NCBI GenBank assembly: GCA_022600195.1
Contig: JAHZKX010000043.1
Coordinates: forward strand, 1-64,000
Length of the DNA stretch: 64,000 bases
DNA from: Planctomycetota bacterium
Lineage (GTDB): Bacteria; Planctomycetota; Planctomycetia; Planctomycetales; Planctomycetaceae
Direction of reading: 5' to 3'
In this document: positions 25,665 to 33,821 of the stretch, one piece after another
Layout of the letters: every line of letters begins with the position of its first letter
Position numbering within the stretch: the stretch's first letter is position 1
Translations under genes and position numbers: made by a program
Notes under the pieces: generated by a model
Told to the model about the DNA's origin: nothing
The model's database searches: none
What the model saw: only the letters and a program-made list of their open reading frames with translations

Positions 25665-26414
25665 ATGTCGAAAATAAAAGAAATTGCAAACTGTCTAAAC
25701 CGATCGAAAAAAGCCATCGCATTTACGGGCGCGGGGATTAGTACCGAAAGTGGTATCCCTGACTTTCGCTCTCCGGGGGGCATTTGGGCGAATTCGCAGC
25801 CAGTCTACTTTCAGGACTTTATGGCTAGTGCCGACTCCCGTTATGAATATTGGCGGCAAAAATCAATTTCGCAGAACGACTTTAATAACAGCCAACCAAA
25901 TGCCGGTCATCAAATTCTTGGCAAATGGCAAAACTCGGGCCGGTTACAAGCCATCATTACTCAGAACATCGACGGCCTTCATCAGGACGCCGGTAGCAAC
26001 AAAGTGCTTGAGTTACATGGGACCGCGCGCGAGATCATGTGCTTTGGTTGCAACGCACGTTTTGGTGCTACCGAGATGGTCGAAAAATTTTTAGTCGATG
26101 ATCAAGTGCCAACCTGCCCAGCGTGCGATGGACTGCTTAAGCACGCGACTGTTTCGTTCGGCCAACAGCTTCCCGAGGATATATTGGAAGAAGCAATTCA
26201 GTTAAGCTCAACTGCGGATCTCTATTTCGCTATAGGCTCCTCTTTGGTTGTCGAGCCCGCTGCGAGTCTGCCACGACTGGCAAAGCAAAACGGCGCGAAT
26301 CTTGTCATCATCAACCGCGACGAGACACCTCAGGATGTTCTCGCCGACTGGGTGATTCACAGTTCGATAGGCGAAACGCTTTCGGCGATTGATGAGTGTT
26401 TAGCTGTGTTGTAA
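25665..26414 (+). CDS. cobB: Sir2-family NAD-dependent protein deacylase
   Basis: This is a sirtuin of 249 residues from the ATG at 25665 (AGGAT nine bases upstream). NAD-binding motifs GAGIST (22-27) and PDFRSPGGIW (32-41), then QNIDGLH (100-106) and the catalytic His118 in LHGT, are all intact. The zinc site is Cys126, Cys129, Cys151 and Cys154. IGSSLVVEPA and NRDETP bind NAD near the C-terminus. It removes acyl groups from lysines using NAD+. It sits in a mobile-element-rich block and its stop lies four bases from a truncated kinase-like reading frame, so it may have been acquired; a stand-alone Sir2 can also be a defence component, but no partner gene is visible. The cobB symbol reflects family membership only. 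Confidence 0.88.
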   Translation: MSKIKEIANCLNRSKKAIAFTGAGISTESGIPDFRSPGGIWANSQPVYFQDFMASADSRYEYWRQKSISQNDFNNSQPNAGHQILGKWQNSGRLQAIITQNIDGLHQDAGSNKVLELHGTAREIMCFGCNARFGATEMVEKFLVDDQVPTCPACDGLLKHATVSFGQQLPEDILEEAIQLSSTADLYFAIGSSLVVEPAASLPRLAKQNGANLVIINRDETPQDVLADWVIHSSIGETLSAIDECLAVL

Positions 26415-26417
26415 AGA

Positions 26418-26520
26418 GCAGTCGATGTCGGAGAACGATGCATCGTCAAGAATCTCGACCGGGATTTTGCAGTGAGGACAGCGAATGGCGTAGGGGCAAA
26501 AAACTGTGTGCCGTGAAAGC
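26418..26520 (-). pseudogene. N-terminal zinc-ribbon fragment resembling planctomycete Ser/Thr kinases
   Basis: On the minus strand a frame reads VFCPYAIRCPHCKIP followed by VEILDDASFSDIDC. In planctomycetes the pattern RCPHCxxPIE..DD.S..DI.CPSCGS is the zinc-ribbon start of many serine/threonine protein kinases. The match stops after the third-site Cys, just before the sirtuin stop codon, where CPSCGS should follow. No start codon or kinase domain is present. It is best read as a remnant cut by the insertion that brought the sirtuin block. The assignment rests on memory of family members. Confidence 0.5.
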
Positions 26521-26857
26521 CAGCGATTTCCAGTGGGTGCAATTCCCGGTAGATTAAAAAGACTCGGTTGACCTGTGTGCGCGGAACTGTTCTGAACTTG
26601 CGTTTCGTCTGATGCTCACATCTCGACCGCTTACTCTTCCACAAACTCATACTTTTTGTGGTAATGCAAAAAACCATTAATTTCGCATTCAGATGTATTC
26701 GGAAGAAACCGGTCGACAGCTTAACCTGAATACTTCTCACATTTAGACATTTTTTTCAAATCCAGAAACTTTGTAACACCTGTTAAGGAACAAATACATG
26801 TTGCCATGTTTCTCTATTGGTAGAGAAACGTTATCGCCCATAAGAGGGAGATCCAAG
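26521..26857. other. AT-rich intergenic region before the recombinase
   Basis: No supported gene. The recombinase frame is open back to 26798, but the ATG at 26858 is preceded by GAGGGAG. Confidence 0.5.
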
Positions 26858-27481
26858 ATGGTATCTCATGAATTCCAGCAGCATCGTATGACTGGCTATG
26901 CCCGAGTGAGCACAAGTGATCAAGAACTCTCCCTCCAAATTGATTCTCTACTAAAACATGGAGTCAAACGCGAGCGTATCTTCTGTGACAGGCTCTCCGG
27001 CGCTAAAGCTGATCGACCGGGGCTTTTGCTTTGCCAAGAATGTTTGCGACGTGGAGATACCCTCCTTGTTTGGAGACTAGACCGTCTGGGACGATCACTG
27101 CGTCATCTCGTCACAATGATTGAAGACCTGAAGGAACGAGGAGTTGGATTTCGTTCAATATGTGATGGAGTCATCGATACAACAACACCTTCAGGAGAAC
27201 TGATCTTTCACGTTTTCTCTGCTCTCACCCAATTCGAAAGACGACTTATACAAGAGAGAACTAAAGCAGGCTTAGCTGCAGCCCGAGCACGCGGACGCAA
27301 GGGAAGTCGGCCACCACTGGATCCAAATTCACCCAGAGTTGTTTTAGCACAAAAGTTGTTTCGCGATAAATCAAATTGCACAGACGATATTTGTGATACA
27401 TTAAAAATTTCGAGTACAACTCTTTACAAATACGTTTCGTTGCAAAACACAAAAGATACCTGGTTCCGAGAAAACGTCTGA
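26858..27481 (+). CDS. Serine recombinase (resolvase/invertase family)
   Basis: This protein has 207 residues. The N-terminal catalytic domain begins YARVSTSDQELSLQ with the nucleophilic Ser, then LSGAKADRPGL, VWRLDRLGRSLRHL and ALTQFERRLIQERT, the full resolvase signature. The C-terminal helix-turn-helix (about 160-200, CTDDICDTLKISSTTLYKYV) binds DNA. The size fits Tn3-type resolvases or site-specific invertases rather than large serine integrases. No transposase or recognisable res/inversion site was seen beside it. It sits at the edge of the accessory block, so it may have taken part in its assembly. The start follows GAGGGAG by eight bases. Confidence 0.9.
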   Translation: MVSHEFQQHRMTGYARVSTSDQELSLQIDSLLKHGVKRERIFCDRLSGAKADRPGLLLCQECLRRGDTLLVWRLDRLGRSLRHLVTMIEDLKERGVGFRSICDGVIDTTTPSGELIFHVFSALTQFERRLIQERTKAGLAAARARGRKGSRPPLDPNSPRVVLAQKLFRDKSNCTDDICDTLKISSTTLYKYVSLQNTKDTWFRENV

Positions 27482-27651
27482 ATAACGGAATGAAGCTTTT
27501 GGAGGGTTGACTCCATCACCAACGACTCAGTATCTGAGTATATTGAATCGTCAAATCCCAGAAGATGTTCGCGAAGATCGTTGTTTGCCGTACAGTAAAC
27601 GAAAACGAACCTTTCTCGGAACATCTCCCATTTTTTCGATTCTCCACCAGT

Positions 27652-27695
27652 CTACTAAAGAATCAGTTGACAGACTACTAAGGAATCAGTAGTTT
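27652..27695 (+). promoter_or_regulatory. Promoter with two BlaI-type operator copies
   Basis: Two 18-bp copies of CTACTAARGAATCAGTWG lie at 27652-27669 and 27675-27692, 23 bp start to start. The second is itself a dyad (CTACT...AGTAG), like MecI/BlaI operators (TACTACA-type). A sigma70-like promoter overlaps them: TTGACA (27667-27672), 17 bases, TAGTTT (27690-27695). Repressor binding would block RNA polymerase. It lies 38 bp before the blaI start. Confidence 0.75.
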
Positions 27696-27732
27696 AATGT
27701 TGTATTCAATTTTTATATGAGTGGAGCTGAGA

Positions 27733-28131
27733 ATGCCGCGACATCGGTTAGGGACGCCTACAGAAGTGGAGTTGGAAATATTGCACGTGTTGTGGGAAAA
27801 CGGGCAAGCAACCGTACGTGAGGTGGTGGACGTACTGAATGAGAGCCGACCACGGGCTTATACTTCGATTCTCAGCATGCTGAACGTCATGTTTGAAAAG
27901 GGATTGGTGAAGCGGAAATTAGATGGGCGGGCTCACATTTATCAAGCCAAGCTCTCCCGTGAAAAAACTCTGGGTGACGTTGTTAAAGATTTGCTGGGCC
28001 GTGCATTCAATGGCTCATCGACTTCTCTCATCACGCAGGTGCTGGAACAATCCAAACCTTCCCAGACTGAATTGGATGAAATTCGACAGGCGATTGAAAC
28101 CTGGCAAGAACAGGAGCAGTCCAATGATTGA
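27733..28131 (+). CDS. blaI: BlaI/MecI/CopY-family repressor
   Basis: This 132-residue winged-helix repressor starts at the ATG at 27733 (MPRHRLGTPTEVELEILHVLW), with GGAG seven bases upstream; a GTG at 27721 is possible. The N-terminal domain (about 5-75) shows NGQATVREVVDVLN and YTSILSMLNVMFEKGLV, the DNA-contacting helix block. The C-terminal part is the dimerisation and cleavage region. It overlaps the M56 metallopeptidase gene by eight bases, so the two are translationally coupled. By analogy with BlaI-BlaR1, signal sensed by the membrane protease would inactivate the repressor. No beta-lactamase lies nearby. Confidence 0.88.
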   Translation: MPRHRLGTPTEVELEILHVLWENGQATVREVVDVLNESRPRAYTSILSMLNVMFEKGLVKRKLDGRAHIYQAKLSREKTLGDVVKDLLGRAFNGSSTSLITQVLEQSKPSQTELDEIRQAIETWQEQEQSND

Positions 28132-29893
28132 ACACCTCACTTCTCCGACAGCCCAGGCGATTTCGGTGACACTATTACATTTCTTATGGCAGGGGGCAGT
28201 GATAGCTCTTGTGTACTGGGGTCTGCAAACGGCCATTGGACTAAAATCGGCGAGAGTACGGTACGTGTCATCGTTGGCTACGTTGGTCGTGCTGGCAGTC
28301 TGTCCGATAGTGACCTTTGCAGTCCTGGCTGATACAAATTATTCGACGAACCCTGAACTGGCATATGTTAACCAAGAAGGTATTGCAACAGTCGATTCGC
28401 ACCAGATGGTTGCGCGTGATTTGTATACTGTGAGTATGCAGGATGCCTTCGAGAATTCTGAATCTAGTCAAGCCACCAGAAATAAATGGAACCTGCATGC
28501 TTTTTTGACCGCTACACAACCTTATGTGTTGTTGATTTGGTTGGCAGGGGTGATGTTGTCGGGAGCCCGGCTGACGGCTGGTGCATTCAACATCGTTTGG
28601 CTGCGGTCGGGGCGGATGCCAATTCCGGCTAAGTTATCTCGTCGTTCATTGGAATTGGCGAAACGAATCGGGTTGAAAACAGCGAGAGTGTACTCTTCAA
28701 CGCGGATCAGAGAAGCTGCCGTCGTTGGGTTTTGGAATCCAGTTGTATTGTTACCCGCATCGTGGTTGATGGCGTTACCCGTCGATGTGCTGGAAGCAGT
28801 CATCGCCCACGAACTGGCACATATTCGTCGCTTTGATGTGTGGGTCAATTTATTGCAACGTGTAGTGGAGACAATGCTGTTCTATCACCCTGCTGTGTGG
28901 TGGTTATCAAACCAGATACGGCTGGAACGTGAAATGTGCTGTGATGAAATCGCTGTCTCAGTTACAGAACAACGTGAAAATTATGCAATCGCATTAGAAC
29001 GAGTTGCCAGGATTCAGTCCCAGGGCGGCTTAAATTTGGCACCGGCATTTTTGGGAGAAAAAAGGATGAATCTGTTGAGTCGAGTTCGAAACGTGTTGGG
29101 ACAGTCAAATCCACCGGAACGCAGCCCTGCCTGTCTTGTGGGGATTATGGTGTTAACTGTGCCTTTGATGCTTTTCAGTTTTTCTGGAATCTCGTCGATC
29201 GGAAATGAAGCAGTTGCGCAAGAAGGGGGCAAATCTGCTGAGGCGGAAGCCGGACCAAGAAAATCTGCGGAAGGAAAAGCCGGGGCTCGAAAATCAGCTG
29301 AGCAAGTTGGTGAGGGGGCATTGGAAGGATTCAAGCCGGAATCGAAACGCGAAGCCGCACTGTTCCAGATGATACAACAACTTCAACGAGAAGTGTCTGC
29401 CTTACGACGTGAAGTGCGCTCGCGGGGAACAGGAGAAAGTACCCGGGACGGTGATGACATTCTCAATACCAATCGAGACGGGGACCTGAATCAGTCAGAC
29501 CGAACAGAAGCTTCAAAAACGCTTCCCATCCGTTGGGAACGCAGCAAGGTTGGAAGAGTATTCAAAGCCTACGACAAAAACGGTGACAAATTTGTCAGTC
29601 TGGAAGAGTGGCTGGCGATGACCAATGGAAATATTTCCGACTCACGCCGAAAAATTCAAACTCGGCGATTTCAAGCTGCCGGTATCGGCGATGACGAGAA
29701 AATGAGCCCTGCAGAATTCAGTCACTATTACACAGTGGGACGCTACAAAAATACACGTGATGGTGAGGGCAAGAAACGTGGCCCCCGCGATGGAGAAGGA
29801 AACAAGAAAGGCCCTCGTGATGGTGAGGGTGTAAAAAAAGGGCCGCGTGACGGTGAAGGAAAAGTAAAACCTGGCCCCAAAGATGAAGGCTGA
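28124..29893 (+). CDS. M56 (BlaR1-like) membrane metallopeptidase with EF-hand and DGEG-repeat tail
   Basis: This protein has 589 residues from the ATG at 28124, inside the end of blaI. Transmembrane helices lie near 12-35, 48-70, 130-152 and 337-355. The zinc-protease motif HELAH is at 229-233, with the downstream LEREMCCDE block supplying the third ligand. After the last helix the exported part has KSAE repeats (about 370-395), a coiled coil (about 405-430), EF-hand-like loops (DGDLNQSDRTE, DKNGDKFVSLEEW) and a C-terminal run of about four 10-residue RDGEGxKxGP repeats. BlaR1 proper has a penicillin-binding sensor domain; here it is replaced by calcium-type motifs, so the signal is probably different. 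Confidence 0.85.
   Translation: MIEHLTSPTAQAISVTLLHFLWQGAVIALVYWGLQTAIGLKSARVRYVSSLATLVVLAVCPIVTFAVLADTNYSTNPELAYVNQEGIATVDSHQMVARDLYTVSMQDAFENSESSQATRNKWNLHAFLTATQPYVLLIWLAGVMLSGARLTAGAFNIVWLRSGRMPIPAKLSRRSLELAKRIGLKTARVYSSTRIREAAVVGFWNPVVLLPASWLMALPVDVLEAVIAHELAHIRRFDVWVNLLQRVVETMLFYHPAVWWLSNQIRLEREMCCDEIAVSVTEQRENYAIALERVARIQSQGGLNLAPAFLGEKRMNLLSRVRNVLGQSNPPERSPACLVGIMVLTVPLMLFSFSGISSIGNEAVAQEGGKSAEAEAGPRKSAEGKAGARKSAEQVGEGALEGFKPESKREAALFQMIQQLQREVSALRREVRSRGTGESTRDGDDILNTNRDGDLNQSDRTEASKTLPIRWERSKVGRVFKAYDKNGDKFVSLEEWLAMTNGNISDSRRKIQTRRFQAAGIGDDEKMSPAEFSHYYTVGRYKNTRDGEGKKRGPRDGEGNKKGPRDGEGVKKGPRDGEGKVKPGPKDEG
29756..29875 (+). repeat. 30-bp tandem repeat encoding RDGEGxKxGP
   Basis: About four in-frame copies of a 30-bp unit (CGTGATGGTGAGGG..., coding RDGEG + K/N/V + K + G/P) lie at the 3' end of the M56 gene. 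Copies differ mostly at third positions, so the repeat appears maintained at protein level. Confidence 0.8.
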
Positions 29894-29954
29894 TAGCGTT
29901 CTCTGAATCAACCTTTCCTGTTCACGAACTTTTTCTCAGTTTGGAAGTAGGACG

Positions 29955-32900
29955 ATGCATCGCTGTATAAATTGGCTCTTCGTACTTAATTTGCTTGTGA
30001 TTAGCGGTTGTGAAAAAGCTGCTCCCGTTGAATTATCGAAGACGGCAACCGGTCCCTCACCAACACAAAATGTGGCGGCCACAAAAAAACTTCAACGGCG
30101 CATCACCAGCCAAAAAACCAGGTCAATAATTGAGAATTCAAATACTCTTAATCCAATAGCGAAACAGCAGGAAGAAAACAATAGTGTTGTAAATCCAATC
30201 AACAGAGCACCAGCACAGCTGATGATCTCTGCTCCGAAACAACTGTCGCCTCTGCAAACAAAAGCCGTTGCGACCATGAAAAAGGCAGCGATGTATTACC
30301 GTGAGAACGTCGCAACTCACGGCGGGTATGTGTACCACTACTCACTCGACTTGTCGCGTAGATGGGGCGAAGGAGTAGCGTCTCCAGATCAAATCTGGGT
30401 ACAGCCACCCGGTACACCGACAGTGGGATTGGCATATCTCGATGCGTATTCCGCAACGGGTGACACGTTCTATCTCGATGCGGCCCGGGATGCTGCCGTG
30501 GCGTTGGTTTACGGCCAGATGAAATCTGGTGGATGGACGAACTGTATAGATTTTGATCCTAAAGGATCACGGGTCGCCCTCTATCGGAACGGCAAAGGGC
30601 GTGGCAGGAACACGTCTTCTCTGGATGATGGCCAAACGGGTACCGCCATTCTTTTTCTGATAAAAGCTGATCAGGCATTAGAATTCAAGCATGAGGCGAT
30701 TCACGAATCGGTGCAAATAGCCCTCGATGCATTATTGAATGCACAGTTTCCGAACGGGGCCTTTCCCCAGGTGTGGGATGAAGACAGTGTACCCGACCCA
30801 CCTGCGAAACAAGCGAATTATCCGAACTATGATTGGAGAACCGAAGGTCGTATCAAAAATTATTGGGACATGTATACTCTGAACGACAACGTAGCGGGGT
30901 ATGTAGCCGACGCTTTACTACAGGCCCATCAGGTTTACGGTGAGGAAAAATATAAGAAAGCCTTAGAAGGGCTGGGACAGTTTCTGATTCAAGCACAAAT
31001 GCCCGATCCTCAACCAGGTTGGGCACAACAATACAATTATGACATGCAACCAATCTGGGCCCGCAAGTTTGAACCGCCGGGAGTTTCGGGTGACGAAACG
31101 CAGGAAGCAATAGAAACGTTAATGACGATTTCCGTCCTGACTGGTGATACAAAATATCTCGACCCGATTCCGAAAGCATTAGCCTATCTAAAACGATCCC
31201 TGCTACCAGAAGGAAAACTGTCTCGGTATTACGAGTTAAAAACGAACAAACCACTTTATATGGCTCGTTCTGGAAAAAAATATGAATTGACCTACGATGA
31301 TTCTAAACTGCCCGCCCATTATGGATGGAAGACGGACTCCAGAATCGAACAATTACAAAAGAAATATGAAATCTTAAAAGCAGGCGATTCGATTCTCAAA
31401 CCGAAAATTGAAGATGTAGAAATCCGGAGAATTCTCACATCTCTCGATCCTCAAGGCCGCTGGATCAGTACCTATAACGGCGAACGTCTCGTCGGTCAGG
31501 CCAAGATGCCTGTCGGTGAGAAGTACCTGGCGAGCGAAGTTTTCAGCAACAACCTCTCGCGACTGAGTGAATTCATCCGTACTCCTTCTTCAACAAAACC
31601 CGCTCAGATAAAACCGATGAATAAGAAGTCAGCTGCACCTTCCTCGTCATCACGAACAAAAAAAACGAAGAAGTCTGTTTCATCCGGTCCGGGAGTCACA
31701 CTCGTAAAAAATGGCAAACCGATGGCCATCATCGTGACGAATGGGCGTCCAATAGAGAGCCAGATGATTGCGGCTAACGAATTGCAGGAACACATTCGCA
31801 TCATGTCCGGCGCGACGTTGCCAATTATCAAAGAAACCGAATTACAATCAAACCCTTCCAAAACGTTGATTTTGGTTGGACCGGGGAAGCTCACTCAGAA
31901 GCTTGGCCTGGTAACAAAAGGTATGAAACCGGAAACATTCGTGGTTAAAACATTTCCTAATGTGCTGATTTTAGCAGGTGAAGATGGTGGCAGAAAAAAA
32001 AATGCCCGCAATGGAACATTATGGGCCGTATATGATTTTTTGCAGGACCAACTTGGTTGCCGCTGGATTTGGCCCGGTGAAACAGGACAGCGTATTCCCC
32101 GCAATAATACCATTAAAGTGCCCTCACTCAGTATTATCGAAACACCGACTGTGAAAGTCCGGTTTATCAGGTTACTCGCGCAGGACAAACACCGTGTTGG
32201 CTACGAAAAAGAGGGCATCGGCCGTCTTCTCGATTTGGGGAAAACTTACGACAAAATTTCTGAAGACGAACGAGTCTGGAGTCGTCGAATGCGTTTGGGG
32301 CGATCGTTCAAACTTTCGTACGGCCATGCGTTTACCGATTGGTGGGAGAAATACAACAAGACAAACCGGGACGTATTTGCATTGCAACCAGATGGACAAC
32401 GCCGCCCACGTTCCAAGTCGAAGTCAGACTTTGTAAAGATGTGCGTTTCGAATCCAAAACTATGGGACATGCAGCTGGCACAGCTGAAGAAGTATGCGCA
32501 ACAGGGAGCCCAAGGATTATGGGTGAATGCCTGTGAAAATGATGGCAGCGGTGGATTTTGTGTTTGTAAACGCTGTCGTTCATGGGACGCTGCTCCCAAC
32601 GGGGCACTTGCATCACTGCCAGCTGTAGAGGATGGTTCGGATGTAGATGGAAAACCTCAAGCCTCGAACCTTCCGGCTAGTTTGTCGGACAGGTACGCCC
32701 GCTGGTATAACGAGTTGGCGATTCGCGCACGAAAAATCGATCCAGAATCCAGGGTCATTGCCTATGGTTACAGCAAATATCGTTCGCCGCCGACAAATTT
32801 GAAATGTATCGAACCGAATGTATGGATTGGTTATGTTGGCTTCAATGCCTATCCACGACCAGACGATTATCAAAAAATGTCGACCGACGAATGGTTTGGT

Positions 32901-33560
32901 TGGTCGAAACTGGGTGCGACAGTTTTCCTGCGATCAAACTCGCTGTTCTATTTGGGTGAAGGGGCACCATTTGTCGCCAGTCAGCAAGTAGCGGAAGACT
33001 TACAGTTTCAAGTCCAAAATGGTTTACAGGCTACCGATTTTGACGCATTACAAGGCTATTGGGCTGCAACCGGCCCCACATACTATGTGCTGGCCAGGAT
33101 GCTGTGGGATACGGAAGCCGACGTGGACGAGGTATTAGCCGAGTACTATGATTCTTTCGGCCCCTTTCAAGAGGTCGCCAAAGAGTATTACGAGTATTGG
33201 GAAAAATTCACTGTAGGGTTGGGAAACAACAAAAACTTTTTCAATTTGAAAAGACCCGACCGTATGCGAGCTTACCCGTTAATTTACAACGAGGTCGTTT
33301 TCAATAAAGCAGAATCGATTCTCAACAAAGCAAAACCACTTGCAAAGCTGGCGACAGAAGAGGAACGAGAGCGTTTTGAGAATATTGTCTTCGGCCTGCA
33401 ACATGGTCGGTTGCTGGCTGCTGCTCTCAAAGACGGTAAAACATCAACGGGACTGGCCGGAAAACGTTTAATGGCCTTCCGCCGCAAAATTGCCAGTCGC
33501 AACGTGCTCAATGTCTACTGGATCATCTCTAAAGAAATGCGATATCGGGTGTTTAATTAG
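29955..33560 (+). CDS. Lipoprotein: PL10 pectate lyase-like domain fused to DUF4838 domain
   Basis: This protein has 1201 residues. A lipoprotein signal with lipobox VISGC puts the acylated Cys at 19. Residues about 95-520 match family 10 pectate lyases ((alpha/alpha)-toroid; blocks GGYVYHYSLDLSRRWGEG, PGTPTVGLAYLDAY, GGWTNCIDFDP, SSLDDGQTGTAI and FPQVWD). A Lys/Ser-rich linker (about 545-575) leads to a GH20-like N-terminal beta domain (GRPIESQMIAANELQEHI) and a DUF4838 region (about 650-1000) with FCVCKRC. It probably acts on uronic-acid polysaccharides at the cell surface. It follows the BlaI/M56 pair by 60 bp and may be controlled by it, an unusual link between a BlaR-like system and polysaccharide use. 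Confidence 0.8.
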   Translation: MHRCINWLFVLNLLVISGCEKAAPVELSKTATGPSPTQNVAATKKLQRRITSQKTRSIIENSNTLNPIAKQQEENNSVVNPINRAPAQLMISAPKQLSPLQTKAVATMKKAAMYYRENVATHGGYVYHYSLDLSRRWGEGVASPDQIWVQPPGTPTVGLAYLDAYSATGDTFYLDAARDAAVALVYGQMKSGGWTNCIDFDPKGSRVALYRNGKGRGRNTSSLDDGQTGTAILFLIKADQALEFKHEAIHESVQIALDALLNAQFPNGAFPQVWDEDSVPDPPAKQANYPNYDWRTEGRIKNYWDMYTLNDNVAGYVADALLQAHQVYGEEKYKKALEGLGQFLIQAQMPDPQPGWAQQYNYDMQPIWARKFEPPGVSGDETQEAIETLMTISVLTGDTKYLDPIPKALAYLKRSLLPEGKLSRYYELKTNKPLYMARSGKKYELTYDDSKLPAHYGWKTDSRIEQLQKKYEILKAGDSILKPKIEDVEIRRILTSLDPQGRWISTYNGERLVGQAKMPVGEKYLASEVFSNNLSRLSEFIRTPSSTKPAQIKPMNKKSAAPSSSSRTKKTKKSVSSGPGVTLVKNGKPMAIIVTNGRPIESQMIAANELQEHIRIMSGATLPIIKETELQSNPSKTLILVGPGKLTQKLGLVTKGMKPETFVVKTFPNVLILAGEDGGRKKNARNGTLWAVYDFLQDQLGCRWIWPGETGQRIPRNNTIKVPSLSIIETPTVKVRFIRLLAQDKHRVGYEKEGIGRLLDLGKTYDKISEDERVWSRRMRLGRSFKLSYGHAFTDWWEKYNKTNRDVFALQPDGQRRPRSKSKSDFVKMCVSNPKLWDMQLAQLKKYAQQGAQGLWVNACENDGSGGFCVCKRCRSWDAAPNGALASLPAVEDGSDVDGKPQASNLPASLSDRYARWYNELAIRARKIDPESRVIAYGYSKYRSPPTNLKCIEPNVWIGYVGFNAYPRPDDYQKMSTDEWFGWSKLGATVFLRSNSLFYLGEGAPFVASQQVAEDLQFQVQNGLQATDFDALQGYWAATGPTYYVLARMLWDTEADVDEVLAEYYDSFGPFQEVAKEYYEYWEKFTVGLGNNKNFFNLKRPDRMRAYPLIYNEVVFNKAESILNKAKPLAKLATEEERERFENIVFGLQHGRLLAAALKDGKTSTGLAGKRLMAFRRKIASRNVLNVYWIISKEMRYRVFN

Positions 33561-33821
33561 TAGAGTCATTTTGGCAGCCGCATAAAACATCACCGAGTGC
33601 TCAATTCCACCAACAAATGCAATTGAGTCATCAGAAAGCAATTTTTTTTGCGAAACTCGTGAAAAGTAGAACACTCCGTAATACCACCATTTTAAGACAC
33701 TCAAAGCACGATTAACGTTTCGCAATAAAAAAGTAAGCCAACATGCACGCTGAACCGCTTGCGGTCATTTCCAGTGATACAAAGGTGTCCGGAACCTATA
33801 CTATTTTCATCAGACACATCA

